From: Halioglobus sp.
Lineage (GTDB): Bacteria > Pseudomonadota > Gammaproteobacteria > Pseudomonadales > Halieaceae
Reading direction: 5' to 3'
Assembly: GCA_029246385.1 (NCBI GenBank)
Contig: JAQWNG010000008.1
Span: 156,610 to 220,609, forward strand
DNA: 64,000 bases
A program made the position numbers and the translations under genes. Positions within the stretch are counted from its first letter, which is position 1. Every line of letters begins with the position of its first letter. A model generated the notes under the pieces. The model worked only from the letters and a program-made list of their open reading frames with translations, did not search any database and had not been told where the DNA came from. Positions 28,306 to 41,537 of this stretch are shown here, in pieces.

Positions 28306-29847
28306 ATGTCTATCTACGAGCCCATCGAATCCACAGATTCTCGACGCCATTTACAGTTGCGCAACCCCGCCACAATGGAACTCACCGGTGAAATGATCTG
28401 CGCTAATGCAGAGGATGTCGCCAGCGCCATCGCGAAGGCCAGAGCGGCCCAGCCCGCTTGGGCTGCCACTGGCATGAAAGAGCGTGCCGCCGTCGTAGAA
28501 CGCGCGTTGAAAATTGTACTCGAGCGCCAAGACGATATTATTGCTGTAGTGGTGAAAGAGACCGGTAAAGCTCGAACCGATGCCATGAGTATGGAGGTCT
28601 TTTCGGTCGCAGATCAACTGTGCTATTACGCTAAAAATGCTGAGAAATTCCTCAAGCCGCGCAAACGGAAGATACACGGCATTTTGGGCTTGATGAAACA
28701 ACTGCGCATTCTTTATAAACCACTGGGTGTAGTAGGTCTCATTACCCCCTGGAATGGCCCTTTTGTACTGGTCATGAATCAGGTTGCTCAAGCCATACTT
28801 GCGGGTAATGCCGTGGTCGCAAAAGGCTCTGAGGTCACTCCCTATTCGGCCAAATTGGCAGAGGAAATTTTTCTTCAGGCCGGGCTGCCTGAAGGCGTGC
28901 TACAAGTACTTCTGGGTGATGGCGACACGGGTGCCGCCATCGTGCGTGGCGGAGTGGACAAAGTGTCCTTTACCGGCTCAGTCGCCACCGGCCGCAAAGT
29001 CGCCGAAGCCTCCGCCAGTCAATTGATCCCGTGTACACTTGAGTTGGGCGGCAACGACGCTATGATTGTGTGCGCCGATGCCGACTTGGACCGTGCCGCA
29101 GATGGTGCCTGGGTAGGCTCGTGCATGAACACAGGCCATTACTGCTGTGGCACAGAGCGTATCTACGTGGTGAAGGAGGTCTACGACGAATTCATGCGTC
29201 TGGTACTCGACAAAGGTAAGGGCCTGCGCCAGGGTTCAGAGCATGGTTGGGATGAAGACATTGGCGCCGTATTCTGGGACAGGCAGATGACCATCATCGA
29301 AGCGCACGTGGAAGATGCTCGAGCGAAGGGTGCCAATATTCTGATGGGGGGGCGCCGTAACCCCGATCTCCCGGGGCTCTATTACGAGCCTACCGTCATG
29401 ACAGGGGTTAACAACAGTATGGACATCATGCTGCTGGAAACATTCGGCCCCGTTTTGTGCATACAGAAAGTAGATAACGAGCATGAAGCCGTAGCCTTGG
29501 CCAACGATTCTGAGTTTGGGCTCAATGGCAACGTTTGGACCAAAGATAAAGATAAAGGATACCGGCTCGCGGCAGCCATTGATACCGGCGCCTGCAGTGT
29601 CAACGATATGGCAGTGAGCTATGGTATTCCCGCCGCCCCGTTTGGAGGGAAGAAAAACTCAGGGCTGGGCCAGGTCAACGGTAAGAAGGGCCTCCGTGGC
29701 TATTGTCATGAGATGCCTATCGTAATCGATCGCTTTGGTGGAAAAATGCAGAATGGCTACCCTTACAGCGCCAAAAGCGCAGAAGGCATGAAAAAACTGA
29801 TGAACTTCCTCTGGGTCAAGACATCTTTGGGGCGCTGGCTGAGCTAG
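28306..29847 (+). CDS. Aldehyde dehydrogenase family protein
   Basis: GLITPWNGPFVLVMNQVAQAILAGNAVVAKGSE ... VSFTGSVATGRKVAEAS ... CTLELGGNDAMIV ... NTGHYCCGTERIYV; start MSIYEPIESTDS. Confidence 0.95.
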   Translation: MSIYEPIESTDSRRHLQLRNPATMELTGEMICANAEDVASAIAKARAAQPAWAATGMKERAAVVERALKIVLERQDDIIAVVVKETGKARTDAMSMEVFSVADQLCYYAKNAEKFLKPRKRKIHGILGLMKQLRILYKPLGVVGLITPWNGPFVLVMNQVAQAILAGNAVVAKGSEVTPYSAKLAEEIFLQAGLPEGVLQVLLGDGDTGAAIVRGGVDKVSFTGSVATGRKVAEASASQLIPCTLELGGNDAMIVCADADLDRAADGAWVGSCMNTGHYCCGTERIYVVKEVYDEFMRLVLDKGKGLRQGSEHGWDEDIGAVFWDRQMTIIEAHVEDARAKGANILMGGRRNPDLPGLYYEPTVMTGVNNSMDIMLLETFGPVLCIQKVDNEHEAVALANDSEFGLNGNVWTKDKDKGYRLAAAIDTGACSVNDMAVSYGIPAAPFGGKKNSGLGQVNGKKGLRGYCHEMPIVIDRFGGKMQNGYPYSAKSAEGMKKLMNFLWVKTSLGRWLS

Positions 29848-29888
29848 GACAGAGCGCGCAACTCTGCCTTGCGACCAATGAATAAAGT

Positions 29889-31010
29889 CTAAAACAACAC
29901 TAGGTTATCTCGGCGGATCAGTTCTTGGTCACCGTGATAACCTAGGGTAGACTCGAGGTCACTCGAAGGTAACCCCAAGATAAGCCTGGTTTCAACCGCA
30001 CTATAGTTCACCAGTCCGCGGGCAACTTCACGGCCTTGGGCGTTATGACAAGACACCATATCCCCGCGCGCAAACTCTCCCTGCACACCGCACACACCTA
30101 TTGGCAGCAAACTGCTATCAGAGTCAATCAGCCCGCGCACCGCATTCTCAGACAGCTCTAGCCGTCCTGATGGCTGCTCTATACCCGTCAGCCACTGCTT
30201 GCGTGCAGGACGGGGCTGCGCGTCAGTTTTTAACCACGTACCGACATTAGCGCCTGAAACTACGCTGCTTAGACTGTTTTCCACTCTACCTGAGGCGATC
30301 ACCGTCTGCGTGCCAGAACGAGCAGCCAGTCGCGCAGCGCGCAGCTTCGTTACCATCCCGCCTCGACCCAGAGTGCCACCTTCTCCTGCCATCTCATCCA
30401 GCGCAGAGTCATATACGTCGCGTGACTCGATTAGCTCTGCTGCAGGATTGTCCCGAGGATCCTCGACACAAAAACCTTGTTGATCCGTTAGCAGCACCAG
30501 AACGTCAGCATCGATCAGGTTCGCCACCAAAGCGGCCAAAGTATCATTATCTCCAAATCGAATTTCCTCCGTTATCACGGTGTCGTTCTCATTGACAATG
30601 GGCACCACTCCCAACGTCAACAGCGTCTGCAATGTACGACGCGCATTGAGATAACGATCTCGGGCCACCACATCATCATGCACCAGTAATATCTGGGCGG
30701 TGGCAATATCATAGTGTTTAAACGCAGTCTCATAGCATTGCACCAATGCCGACTGCCCCACCGCCGCCGCCGCCTGAAGCTCGTGTATCAGCTGTGGACG
30801 TGCGGCCCAGCCCAGGCGGACTATGCCTGCCGCCACTGCGCCGCTGGAGACTAAAACCACCTCGCACCCGGTCGCGCGCAATTGCGCTAACTGCGCCACT
30901 AACGTCGAAATGATATCCACGTCGAGACCACGGCCATCGTCGGTTAGCAGTGCACTACCTACTTTGATTACCCAACGTCGCGCACTGGCAATTTCTGCTC
31001 GTTCAATCAT
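29889..31010 (-). CDS. proB: Glutamate 5-kinase with C-terminal PUA domain
   Basis: RRWVIKVGSALLTDDGRGLD ... VSSGAVAAGI ... PIVNENDTV ... GTLGRGGMVTKLRAARLA. Confidence 0.97.
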   Translation of the reverse strand: MIERAEIASARRWVIKVGSALLTDDGRGLDVDIISTLVAQLAQLRATGCEVVLVSSGAVAAGIVRLGWAARPQLIHELQAAAAVGQSALVQCYETAFKHYDIATAQILLVHDDVVARDRYLNARRTLQTLLTLGVVPIVNENDTVITEEIRFGDNDTLAALVANLIDADVLVLLTDQQGFCVEDPRDNPAAELIESRDVYDSALDEMAGEGGTLGRGGMVTKLRAARLAARSGTQTVIASGRVENSLSSVVSGANVGTWLKTDAQPRPARKQWLTGIEQPSGRLELSENAVRGLIDSDSSLLPIGVCGVQGEFARGDMVSCHNAQGREVARGLVNYSAVETRLILGLPSSDLESTLGYHGDQELIRRDNLVLF

Positions 31011-31018
31011 ATGGTGTC

Positions 31019-32215
<1,197 letters not shown>

Positions 32216-32272
32216 CTAGAGCTTCTGGTCGCTTAGTCACCAAAATGTCTTCTCGCTGGGACCATCGTGAGC

Positions 32273-32302
32273 ATAAAAAAAAGCCCCGTCAATTGACGAG
32301 GC
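32273..32302 (-). terminator. Rho-independent terminator downstream of rpmA
   Basis: Minus-strand GCCTCGTC-AATT-GACGGGGC stem followed by T-run. Confidence 0.85.
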
Positions 32303-32332
32303 CTTTGATTGACAAGCATCTGTGCCGTCAAT

Positions 32333-32590
32333 TCAGGCGCTCACGACCTGCACAAACTTGCGACTTTTCGGGCCGCGAACAATAAACTCTATCTTGCCAT
32401 CAGCCTTCGCGAACAATGTGTGATCCTTGCCGATACCAACGTTTTCTCCTGGATGAAAGCGCGTTCCGCGCTGCCGCACGATAATGTTGCCCGCCCTCAC
32501 CGCTTCACCACCAAAGCATTTGACGCCCAGACGTTTACTTACCGAATCGCGCCCGTTACGGGTACTACCACCAGCCTTCTTGTGTGCCAC
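32333..32590 (-). CDS. rpmA: 50S ribosomal protein L27
   Basis: [29 protein letters not shown]. Confidence 0.99.
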   Translation of the reverse strand: MAHKKAGGSTRNGRDSVSKRLGVKCFGGEAVRAGNIIVRQRGTRFHPGENVGIGKDHTLFAKADGKIEFIVRGPKSRKFVQVVSA

Positions 32591-32605
32591 TATCTAAGCC
32601 CTCCC

Positions 32606-32914
32606 TTAACCCGTAATACCGGTAATCTTCACTTCAGTGAACCACTGACGATGACCGGTTTCTTTGCGAAAGTGCTTACGGCGATTGAATTTAATGATTT
32701 TGATTTTCTTATGACGGCCGTGGCCAATCACTTCAGCGGAAACTTTTCCGCCAGCGACCAGCGGAGTGCCAATTTTAATCTCAGCGCCACCCAACATCAG
32801 GACTCTATCGAATTCGATGCTTTCACCAGTCGCCACCTCAATTTTTTCCAGTTTGAGGGTTTCGCCCTCGCTGACACGATGTTGCTTGCCACCACTTTCT
32901 ATTACTGCGTACAT
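32606..32914 (-). CDS. rplU: 50S ribosomal protein L21
   Basis: [25 protein letters not shown]. Confidence 0.99.
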   Translation of the reverse strand: MYAVIESGGKQHRVSEGETLKLEKIEVATGESIEFDRVLMLGGAEIKIGTPLVAGGKVSAEVIGHGRHKKIKIIKFNRRKHFRKETGHRQWFTEVKITGITG

Positions 32915-33208
32915 ACCACTCTCCGTTTAATTAGCCTTCTCGCACTCAAGATAATCCCTCACACATCAAGGGGGGCAGAGCTAGGCACAAACAGTTGAAT
33001 TGACTCTTAACGGCTGCTATTCCTCGACGCATCGTTCAGAGAGGCGCGAGTTTACTCAAAATGGACTGGCGGAGCAAGGGTTAATTTTTGCACCAAAACA
33101 AGGAGTTGCGCCTGGTCGCAGCAGTAACCTCCGCCTTTCCCTAGCTTGACAGCTAGGTGGTCGCACCCTAGCATGCGTGGGCACTTTTTTATTTCACAAC
33201 GTCACCTT

Positions 33209-34171
33209 ATGGATCAGATACACTCTACCGTAGCACAGGACTTCGACCGAGTTAATCAACTCATTATCGAACAACTCCACTCTAACGTCGATATGGTGGA
33301 AAACGTCGGGCACTACATTGTGGATGCCGGAGGCAAACGATTGCGTCCTCTGCTAGTCCTTCTAAGCGCCTCTGCATTAGGACAATGCAGTGATGAGCAT
33401 GTTACTTTTGCTGCAATAATTGAATTTATCCACACCGCTACGTTGTTGCATGACGACGTGGTTGACCTGTCCACCCTGCGCCGCGGACGCCCTACCGCCA
33501 ACGCAACATTTGGCAACGCCCCTTCAGTATTGGTGGGCGACTTTTTATATACCCGCGCTTTTCAATTGATGGTCAAGCTAGGGAATATGCCTATACTGAC
33601 CCACATGGCCGAGGCAACCAATATTATTGCCGAAGGTGAGGTCCTGCAATTGACCCGAGCGGGCGATGTGAACACGAGCGAAGTACAATATCTGGACGTG
33701 ATAACGCGAAAAACCGCTGTTTTGTTTGCGGCTGCTTGCTACGGTGCCGCCACGTTGTCTGGCGAAAACGAACAAAACCGGAGCACTCTGAGAGAGTTCG
33801 GCCTAAACCTCGGTATCGCCTTTCAAATGATTGACGATGTTCTAGATTACGACGGCAATGCCGACGCGATGGGTAAAAACGTGGGGGACGACCTCACTGA
33901 GGGTAAAGTCACACTCCCCCTTATACATGCGTTGCTCAAGGCCAGCACTGCCGAGCAAGCGGTTATCCATCAGGGAATTACTGAAAAAAGTACCGACCAT
34001 ATCGAGCAGATCATTGCTATTGTCAGACGGTGTGGTTCCATCGACTATAGTCGTGCACGGGCTAGACATCACTATGACGTCGCGCTGCAGAAATTGGCTA
34101 TACTACCAGGCAGCAAAGCTCGTGATGCCCTTGAGCGTATCACAGAGCTATCCATCAATCGGAACCACTAA
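33209..34171 (+). CDS. ispB: Octaprenyl (polyprenyl) diphosphate synthase
   Basis: LLHDDVVDLSTLRRGRPTANATFGNAPSVLVGDFLYTRAF; FQMIDDVLDY; divergent from rplU. Confidence 0.96.
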   Translation: MDQIHSTVAQDFDRVNQLIIEQLHSNVDMVENVGHYIVDAGGKRLRPLLVLLSASALGQCSDEHVTFAAIIEFIHTATLLHDDVVDLSTLRRGRPTANATFGNAPSVLVGDFLYTRAFQLMVKLGNMPILTHMAEATNIIAEGEVLQLTRAGDVNTSEVQYLDVITRKTAVLFAAACYGAATLSGENEQNRSTLREFGLNLGIAFQMIDDVLDYDGNADAMGKNVGDDLTEGKVTLPLIHALLKASTAEQAVIHQGITEKSTDHIEQIIAIVRRCGSIDYSRARARHHYDVALQKLAILPGSKARDALERITELSINRNH

Positions 34172-34190
34172 CGCAAGGTAGGCACCACCG

Positions 34191-35828
34191 ATGACACCGC
34201 GCACCCTCCTACCAGACCTTCAAGCCTACTCAGAAGTAAAGACGCACGCTGCGACGCTCAAGCAGGCGTCGATAGAACGATTTTTCGAGGCGGATGATAG
34301 CCGCGCTGAAACATGTACTCTCGAAGCTGCCGGCCTGCAACTTGATTACTCTAAACACCTATTAAGTCATGATGCGTTAGCATCTCTGCTTAAGCTGGCA
34401 ACTCAGGCTGAGCTGCAACAGCGCATCGCTGATCTGTTTAGCGGAAAACCCGTCAACAATACAGAGGATAGACCTGCACTGCACATGCTATTGCGGGCAT
34501 CCAGTAGCGGGGGACATAAGGAAAAATTCAAAGACGTAGTGGCAACCCGAGCTCGCATGCAGGCGATTGCGCAACGGCTTAACCGTGGCGAGCACACCGG
34601 CTATTCGGGCACAGTTATTACCGATGTCGTCAATATTGGAATTGGCGGCTCTGACCTCGGCCCGAGACTTGTCACGTCAGCACTAAAACCGTTCCAAGGC
34701 GATATCCGATGTCACTACGTGGCCAATGCGGATCCCGCCGATCTGCAGGACACTTTGCTGCATCTGAGTCCCGCCTCCACGCTCTTCATCATCTGCTCAA
34801 AATCCTTTCGCACTGAAGAGACCCTTGAAAATAGTCTCGAAGCAAGAGCGTGGATGCTAACCGCCGGCGCCAAAGCTACGGAACTGGAAAAACATTTTCT
34901 AGCTATTACTACAAATCTGCAGGCAGCAGAAGAATTCGGTATACCCTCTAGCCATTGCCTACCCTTGTGGGATTGGGTCGGCGGTCGTTACTCCGTATGG
35001 TCTGCGATTGGTCTAAGCTGTGCCATTGCCGTTGGCTGGGAACGGTTCGCCGAATTTTTGGCTGGAGCCGCGTCGATGGACCAACATTTCCGCACTAGCG
35101 CGCCCAGTGACAATATGCCACTGCTGATGAGCCTGCTAGAGTTATGGTATTGCAACTTCCTTGGCGCAAAAAATCATGTGGTGCTGCCCTATGACCATAG
35201 CCTAGAGCGTTTGCCTAACTTCTTGCAGCAGCTGACGATGGAAAGCAACGGCAAGCGGGTTAGTGTCGACGGCGAATCTCTTGATTACACCACTGGGCCG
35301 GTTCTTTGGGGCTCAACAGGTACCTTGGGGCAGCATTCTTTTCATCAGCTATTGCATCAAGGCCAACTGCTATGTCCTGTAGATTTTGTACTCCCGCTGA
35401 CCACTCACACCGGCATGGCGCATCAGCATTTAAACCTAGTGGCCAACTGTTTGGCGCAAAGTCGCACACTCATGCTAGGTCGATCACTGCAGGCCGCTAC
35501 AGACGCTTTGCTACAGCGCGGTCTCGGCATTGAAAAAGCAGAGAAACTCGCACCGCACCTTGTCATGCCAGGCAATCGCCCCAGCAGTGTTATCACGATG
35601 GAATCACTTAATCCAGCGACTCTGGGCGCATTATTAGCACTTTATGAACATCGTACCTTTTGCAGTGCCCAATTCTGGACAATAAATCCCTTCGACCAAT
35701 GGGGTGTTGAATTAGGCAAGGAAATCAGCGTCGGTATAGCGCAAAAATTGCAAGAATCAGATAGTAAAATCACAATGGATGGCGCAACGGAACGACTCAT
35801 TCAGCGTTGGAAAAATGCTCAGAAATGA
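34191..35828 (+). CDS. pgi: Glucose-6-phosphate isomerase
   Basis: VVNIGIGGSDLGPRLVTSAL; GGRYSVWSAIGL; FDQWGVELGKEI. Confidence 0.98.
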   Translation: MTPRTLLPDLQAYSEVKTHAATLKQASIERFFEADDSRAETCTLEAAGLQLDYSKHLLSHDALASLLKLATQAELQQRIADLFSGKPVNNTEDRPALHMLLRASSSGGHKEKFKDVVATRARMQAIAQRLNRGEHTGYSGTVITDVVNIGIGGSDLGPRLVTSALKPFQGDIRCHYVANADPADLQDTLLHLSPASTLFIICSKSFRTEETLENSLEARAWMLTAGAKATELEKHFLAITTNLQAAEEFGIPSSHCLPLWDWVGGRYSVWSAIGLSCAIAVGWERFAEFLAGAASMDQHFRTSAPSDNMPLLMSLLELWYCNFLGAKNHVVLPYDHSLERLPNFLQQLTMESNGKRVSVDGESLDYTTGPVLWGSTGTLGQHSFHQLLHQGQLLCPVDFVLPLTTHTGMAHQHLNLVANCLAQSRTLMLGRSLQAATDALLQRGLGIEKAEKLAPHLVMPGNRPSSVITMESLNPATLGALLALYEHRTFCSAQFWTINPFDQWGVELGKEISVGIAQKLQESDSKITMDGATERLIQRWKNAQK

Positions 35829-35859
35829 ACCACTATCAGACGCACGCCAATCTCTCAAG

Positions 35860-37209
35860 TCAGGCGTCAATTAAAGCCAGTAGCTCTACTGTTTTCACTT
35901 CCATTAAACCTTGATCACCACGACTTTCAACATTTAGACGCACCAGTGGCTCGGTGTTGGACATACGGACATTGAAGCGCCATTCGCCCATAGACATACT
36001 CAAACCGTCAACGTGCTCTACGGATTGCGCCTGGTCGCGAAAGACCGCCTCTATCTTCGCAAGCACCGCCGCCGGATTTTCAATTGTGCGATTGATCTCT
36101 CCGCTGCAGGGATATGCCGCCATGCGCTCAGCGACTAGTTTGGAAAGCGGCTGACCGCTGCTGCTAATCAGACCCGCCACCAAAAGCCAAGGAATCATAC
36201 CGCTGTCACAATATGCGAAGTCACGGAAATAATGATGGGCACTCATTTCGCCGCCGTATACAGCATTTTCGAGCCGCATCCGCTCCTTGATAAACGCATG
36301 GCCAGTTTTGCTTTGTATTGCCTCGCCACCCAATGACTCCACAATATTAACTGTGTTCCACGTCAGCCGAGGGTCATGCACGATGCGACCTGAGCCTTGT
36401 TGCTTCAAAAACGCCTCGGCTAATAGACCCACGACATAATAACCTTCTACAAAATTACCGCCTTCGTCAAAGAAAAAACAGCGGTCGAAATCGCCGTCCC
36501 AGCCCAAGCCCAGATCTGCCCCATGGTCTCGAACGGCAGCTGTTGCGGCAACACGATTCTCCGGCAACAGCGGGTTGGGTACACCGTTCGGGAAGTTTCC
36601 GTCCGCATCATGATGCAGCTTGATAAACTCAAAGGGTAAATGTTGTTCCAGCAGATCAACCACCCGCCCCGCACCACCATTTCCGGCGTCGACTACGATT
36701 TTGAGCGGCTTTAGACTGGCGATATCGATATAAGATAGCAGATGCTGCACATAAGCTTCAGACGTATTAAGTGGATACAACTGCCCGCGCTGTGCTGCGG
36801 GCGTAAACTGATCCCGCTCCGCCAACTTCTTAATATCAAACAGCCCAGTATCTCCAGAAATGGGACGCGATTCCTCACGCACGAATTTCATCCCATTGTA
36901 ATCCTTTGGGTTATGACTTGCCGTGATGGCTATACCGCCGTCCATACCAGCATGCGATGTCGCGAAGTAAATTTCTTCAGTGCCACACAGACCGATATCG
37001 TACACATCCACGCCCTGATCAAGCAAACCGTCAGTCACAGCCGCCTTAATGGATTCGCTAGTCAAACGGATGTCATGGCCTACAACTACCTGCCGAGGTT
37101 TAACGACTTCAGCGTAGGCGCGTCCGATGCGGCTGGCAATGTCCTCATTGAGTTGATCTGGCACTCGTCCACGGACATCGTAAGCCTTAAAACAGGTAAT
37201 TTCTTGCAC
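35860..37209 (-). CDS. manB: Phosphomannomutase/phosphoglucomutase (CpsG/ManB type)
   Basis: [62 protein letters not shown]. Confidence 0.95.
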   Translation of the reverse strand: MQEITCFKAYDVRGRVPDQLNEDIASRIGRAYAEVVKPRQVVVGHDIRLTSESIKAAVTDGLLDQGVDVYDIGLCGTEEIYFATSHAGMDGGIAITASHNPKDYNGMKFVREESRPISGDTGLFDIKKLAERDQFTPAAQRGQLYPLNTSEAYVQHLLSYIDIASLKPLKIVVDAGNGGAGRVVDLLEQHLPFEFIKLHHDADGNFPNGVPNPLLPENRVAATAAVRDHGADLGLGWDGDFDRCFFFDEGGNFVEGYYVVGLLAEAFLKQQGSGRIVHDPRLTWNTVNIVESLGGEAIQSKTGHAFIKERMRLENAVYGGEMSAHHYFRDFAYCDSGMIPWLLVAGLISSSGQPLSKLVAERMAAYPCSGEINRTIENPAAVLAKIEAVFRDQAQSVEHVDGLSMSMGEWRFNVRMSNTEPLVRLNVESRGDQGLMEVKTVELLALIDA

Positions 37210-37220
37210 ACATGACTCGC

Positions 37221-38048
37221 TTATGTTGACTGGTAATAATTATCGTAAACGAAGTTGGTAGCCTCTACAAACCCCGGGACGCTTCCACAATCGAAACGGC
37301 GACCTTTGAATTTGTACGCCATGACACACCCGTTTTGAGCTTGGGTTTGCAGCGCATCGGTGATCTGAATTTCTCCGTTAGCGCCGGGCTTGGTCACACG
37401 AAGAATATCGAATATATCGGGCGTTAGTATATATCGACCTATGATCGCTAAGTTTGATGGTGCGTCCCTGGCCTCAGGCTTTTCCACCATCTCATCGACT
37501 CGATAAACACCATTGTTGAGGCTCTCACCCCGAATAACGCCATACTTATGCGTTTCATCTTCCGGCACTTCCTGAATAGCAACGATAGAACATCGAAATT
37601 GCTTAAAGAGTTGCACCATTTGAGCTAACACACCCGGCCCACTATTCAGGCATAAATCATCCGACAGTAGAACGCCAAAAGGTTCATTTCCTATCAACGG
37701 TTCTCCAGTAAGAATCGCGTGCCCCAAACCTTTCATTTCACGTTGGCGGACCTGGGTAAAAACACCTTTATCTAAAATGCCGCGAATACCTTCAAGGTAG
37801 GCTTCCTTGCCGCTACCCGCAATTTGATGCTCCAGTTCATAACTGATATCAAAATGGTCGGTAATCGCGCGTTTACCGCGACCAGTAACCATGGCACAGG
37901 TCGTCATACCGGCGTGAATAGCCTCTTCGACCCCATATTGCACGAGTGGCTTATTAACCACCGGCAGCATTTCTTTGGGCATACTCTTAGTGGCAGGCAG
38001 AAATCGTGTGCCGTAACCGGCCACCGGAAAAAGACATTTTTTAATCAA
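37221..38048 (-). CDS. galU: UTP-glucose-1-phosphate uridylyltransferase
   Basis: [43 protein letters not shown]. Confidence 0.98.
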   Translation of the reverse strand: MIKKCLFPVAGYGTRFLPATKSMPKEMLPVVNKPLVQYGVEEAIHAGMTTCAMVTGRGKRAITDHFDISYELEHQIAGSGKEAYLEGIRGILDKGVFTQVRQREMKGLGHAILTGEPLIGNEPFGVLLSDDLCLNSGPGVLAQMVQLFKQFRCSIVAIQEVPEDETHKYGVIRGESLNNGVYRVDEMVEKPEARDAPSNLAIIGRYILTPDIFDILRVTKPGANGEIQITDALQTQAQNGCVMAYKFKGRRFDCGSVPGFVEATNFVYDNYYQST

Positions 38049-38076
38049 AACAGTAACCCTCTATGTTGCGCCAGCA

Positions 38077-39492
38077 TCATTGACTGCGGCCGTATACGTC
38101 TTCAAAGCGCACAATATCATCTTCACCCAAATAGGCCCCAGACTGAACTTCAATTATTTCCAGCGGTATATGTCCAGGATTAGCGAGGCGATGTTTATGG
38201 CCTAGTGGAATGTAAGTGGACTCATCCTCTGCCAACATAAACACTTTATCCTCGCAGGTAACCTCGGCAGTGCCCTTAACGACGATCCAGTGTTCAGCGC
38301 GATGGTGATGCATCTGCAAAGACAGGCGCTGCGCAGGGTTGACGACAATACGCTTCACCTGAAACCGCTCTGACGTAATAAGCGATTCGTAGCATCCCCA
38401 GGGACGATAGATTCTTCGGTGAAGCGTAGCTTCCGTGCGCCGCCCTTGCTTTAGTGCTGTAACAATCCGTTTAACATCCTGCACTTTATGGCGGTCGGCG
38501 ATCAGTATCGCATCTGCAGTTTCGACGACCACGAGATTTTCCACTCCGGTCGCAGCCACTAAGCGCGATTCGCTGCGAAAATAGCTTCCACGGCAGTTGT
38601 CCATAATGACATCTCCCCGAGATACGTTGTCCTCTGCGTCGCGCTCAGCCACCTCCCACAGTGCAGACCACGCGCCGACATCGCTCCAGCCACAGTTGAG
38701 GGAGACAACAGCTCCAGCCTCTGTCTTTTCCATAACCGCATAATCAATACTGTCAGAGGGACATTGCTCAAATAATTGGGCGTCAGGCCGCACAAAATAC
38801 ATATCGACCGTCGCAGCACGCATCGCTTGTTCACAGAATGAAAAAATGTCAGGTGCGCGTTGAGTCAGTTCATCAAGATAGGTTTGTGCGCGCAACAAAA
38901 ACATGCCGCTGTTCCAAAGGTAGCCACCGCTTTCTATATAGTCTTTAGCCGCAGCAGCGTCAGGTTTTTCAACAAAACGCTCCAACTCATAAAGATCATC
39001 TGCCAGCTCAGGTCCACATTTAATGTAGCCATAGCCTGTTTCGGCCTCCGTAGGGACGACACCAAAGGTCATCAACCTACCCTCACCGGCAAGCGGCAGA
39101 GATTTCTCTACCGCTGCAACGAATGCCTCGACATCCGTGATCAAATGGTCTGCCGGCAATACCAGTAAAATAGATTCTGGATCTGTAGTAACAGCTTGTA
39201 AGGCTGCCAATGCGAGCGCAGGCGCGGTATTTCGTCCCTGTGGCTCAAGGATCAGCGAACTGGCCTGCAAGTCCAGCTGCCGCAGTTGCTCCGCCACCAT
39301 AAAGCGGTGCTCTTCATTGCACACTACGATAGGCGCAGCGGCCTCCGCCTCCAAGCCGCTAGTGCGCTGCAAGGTTTCCTGTAACATTGTGAGTTCGCCA
39401 GCTAGCGCTAAAAACTGTTTGGGATGGCTCTCTCTGGAAACCGGCCACAACCTACTACCCACGCCACCAGAAAGGAGTACGGGTGTTAACAT
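38077..39492 (-). CDS. manC: Mannose-1-phosphate guanylyltransferase/mannose-6-phosphate isomerase
   Basis: LTPVLLSGGVGSRLWPVSRESHPKQFL; C-term cupin RLSLQMHHHRAEHWIVVKGTAEV. Confidence 0.97.
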   Translation of the reverse strand: MLTPVLLSGGVGSRLWPVSRESHPKQFLALAGELTMLQETLQRTSGLEAEAAAPIVVCNEEHRFMVAEQLRQLDLQASSLILEPQGRNTAPALALAALQAVTTDPESILLVLPADHLITDVEAFVAAVEKSLPLAGEGRLMTFGVVPTEAETGYGYIKCGPELADDLYELERFVEKPDAAAAKDYIESGGYLWNSGMFLLRAQTYLDELTQRAPDIFSFCEQAMRAATVDMYFVRPDAQLFEQCPSDSIDYAVMEKTEAGAVVSLNCGWSDVGAWSALWEVAERDAEDNVSRGDVIMDNCRGSYFRSESRLVAATGVENLVVVETADAILIADRHKVQDVKRIVTALKQGRRTEATLHRRIYRPWGCYESLITSERFQVKRIVVNPAQRLSLQMHHHRAEHWIVVKGTAEVTCEDKVFMLAEDESTYIPLGHKHRLANPGHIPLEIIEVQSGAYLGEDDIVRFEDVYGRSQ

Positions 39493-39739
39493 ATAAATCC
39501 CCTGTAATTTGAAGAATCGGTCTACGCGAGCCCAACATGCAACATCAGTTCGCAAAAAACTACAACTACTTGATGTTAACTGAAGGCCATGTTTTTGACC
39601 AGCAAACCACTGGACTTGTGGCTCGCAACTATTAAAATAGAAAACCTCGACCGCCTATTCATATTATCGACGAAAATAAGTTTCTCTACCGCATGATATG
39701 CCCACAATATACTCCTTTCAAAGCAAAACTGGAAAATCT

Positions 39740-40255
39740 ATGATTGGCAAACACACGTACTCCAAAAACGAACTGATCGCTTGCGGTAAAGGCGAGCTTT
39801 TTGGTCCAGGGAATGCCCAACTTCCAACAGACAACATGTTGATGATTGACCGTATTGCTCACATCAGTTCGGAAGGAGGCAATTATGGTAAAGGAGAAAT
39901 CATCGCCGAGTTAGACATCAACCCAGACCTGTGGTTTTTCCAGTGTCACTTTCCAATGGATCCGGTCATGCCCGGATGTCTGGGACTGGACGCGATGTGG
40001 CAGCTCCTCGGATTTTTCTTGGGCTGGAGGGATAACCCGGGACGAGGACGCGCATTAGGGTGCGGAGAGGTCAAGTTCAGTGGCCAAATACTTCCTACTG
40101 CAAGCAAAATAATTTATAACATTGAGATCAAACGTGTGATTGAGCGTAAGCTCATCATGGGCATTGCCGACGGCGCCCTCTCGGTCGATGGCACCGAAAT
40201 TTATGTTGCAAAGGATTTGCGAGTCGGACTATTCAAATCAACGGAGTCTTTCTAG
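39740..40255 (+). CDS. fabA: 3-hydroxydecanoyl-ACP dehydratase/isomerase
   Basis: [45 protein letters not shown]. Confidence 0.98.
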   Translation: MIGKHTYSKNELIACGKGELFGPGNAQLPTDNMLMIDRIAHISSEGGNYGKGEIIAELDINPDLWFFQCHFPMDPVMPGCLGLDAMWQLLGFFLGWRDNPGRGRALGCGEVKFSGQILPTASKIIYNIEIKRVIERKLIMGIADGALSVDGTEIYVAKDLRVGLFKSTESF

Positions 40256-40259
40256 TCGT

Positions 40260-41486
40260 ATGCGTAAACGAACAGTTATCACAGGCCTCGGCATAGTCTC
40301 CTGTCTGGGCAACGATGCCGAAACAGTTTCGAAGTCATTGTATGAAGGGCGCTCTGGTATCACGGTCAATCAGGAGCAGATTGATGTAGGCATGCGCTCG
40401 CATGTCTCGGGGTCTCCAATAATCGATATCGAAACCTATATCGACAGAAAACAATTGCGCTTTATGGGCAATGCCGCAGCGTATGCCTATATTTCGATGC
40501 AGCGCGCAATCGATGACGCAGGCCTGCAAATATCAGAGGTCTCTAACGATCGCACCGGAATTATAGCGGGCTCAGGAGGAGCCTCTTCTTGCAGTCAGAC
40601 CGAAGCCTCAGACATTATGCGCGAACGCGGTCTGCGCCGTGTCGGACCTTACCGCGTCACACAAACTATGGGTAGCACTGTATCCGCTTGCCTTGCCACG
40701 CCCTTTAAAATTAAAGGCATCAATTATTCGATCTCCTCAGCGTGCTCCACTAGTGCTCATTGCATCGGAAACGCTATGGAGCAAATTCAACTGGGCAAGC
40801 AAGACATTGTATTTGCCGGTGGTGGCGAAGAATTACATTGGACACTCAGCTGTTTATTTGACGCTATGGGCGCGCTGTCTACTAAATACAACGATACGCC
40901 GGAACGTGCTTCTCGAGCTTATGACGCCAACCGAGACGGCTTCGTCATAGCTGGAGGTGGTGGCATGCTGGTAGTGGAAGAGCTGGAGCATGCCAGAGCT
41001 AGGAGCGCAAAAATCTATGCGGAATTAGTGGGCTACGGTGCCACATCTGACGGCCACGATATGGTCTCACCCTCCGGTGAGGGCGCTGTTCGCTGCATGC
41101 AGCAAGCGCTTAGCACTGTCGAAGGCCCGGTTGATTACATTAATGCCCACGGCACCAGTACACCGGCAGGAGACATTCAAGAACTGAAAGCCGCAAGAGA
41201 AGTATTCTGTAATGAAGATGAAATACCAGTGATCGGCTCCACCAAATCGCTGTCCGGCCACTCCCTCGGTGCTGCTGGGGTGCAAGAGGCGATTTATTCA
41301 CTGCTAATGCAGCAACAGGGCTTTATCGCTGCGTCGGCCAACATCGAGGAACTCGATCCGCAAGCTGACGGCTTACCCATCGCGCTTTTACGTCATGACG
41401 ATGTCGATTTACAGCGAGTAATGTCTAACAGCTTTGGATTTGGTGGGACTAATGCTTCTTTGGTGTTTCAGAAGCTATCGACTTAG
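40260..41486 (+). CDS. fabB: Beta-ketoacyl-ACP synthase I
   Basis: [45 protein letters not shown]. Confidence 0.98.
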   Translation: MRKRTVITGLGIVSCLGNDAETVSKSLYEGRSGITVNQEQIDVGMRSHVSGSPIIDIETYIDRKQLRFMGNAAAYAYISMQRAIDDAGLQISEVSNDRTGIIAGSGGASSCSQTEASDIMRERGLRRVGPYRVTQTMGSTVSACLATPFKIKGINYSISSACSTSAHCIGNAMEQIQLGKQDIVFAGGGEELHWTLSCLFDAMGALSTKYNDTPERASRAYDANRDGFVIAGGGGMLVVEELEHARARSAKIYAELVGYGATSDGHDMVSPSGEGAVRCMQQALSTVEGPVDYINAHGTSTPAGDIQELKAAREVFCNEDEIPVIGSTKSLSGHSLGAAGVQEAIYSLLMQQQGFIAASANIEELDPQADGLPIALLRHDDVDLQRVMSNSFGFGGTNASLVFQKLST

Positions 41487-41537
41487 CATCGCCGGGGGGC
41501 GGACTGAGACGGAAGCGCAACGCCAGCAAGCCTCTAA

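Noticed and set aside
29848-29888. CAGAG...CTCTG inverted repeat between the aldehyde dehydrogenase and proB stops
   Set aside because: Short 5-bp stem without T-run on either strand; too weak to call a terminator.
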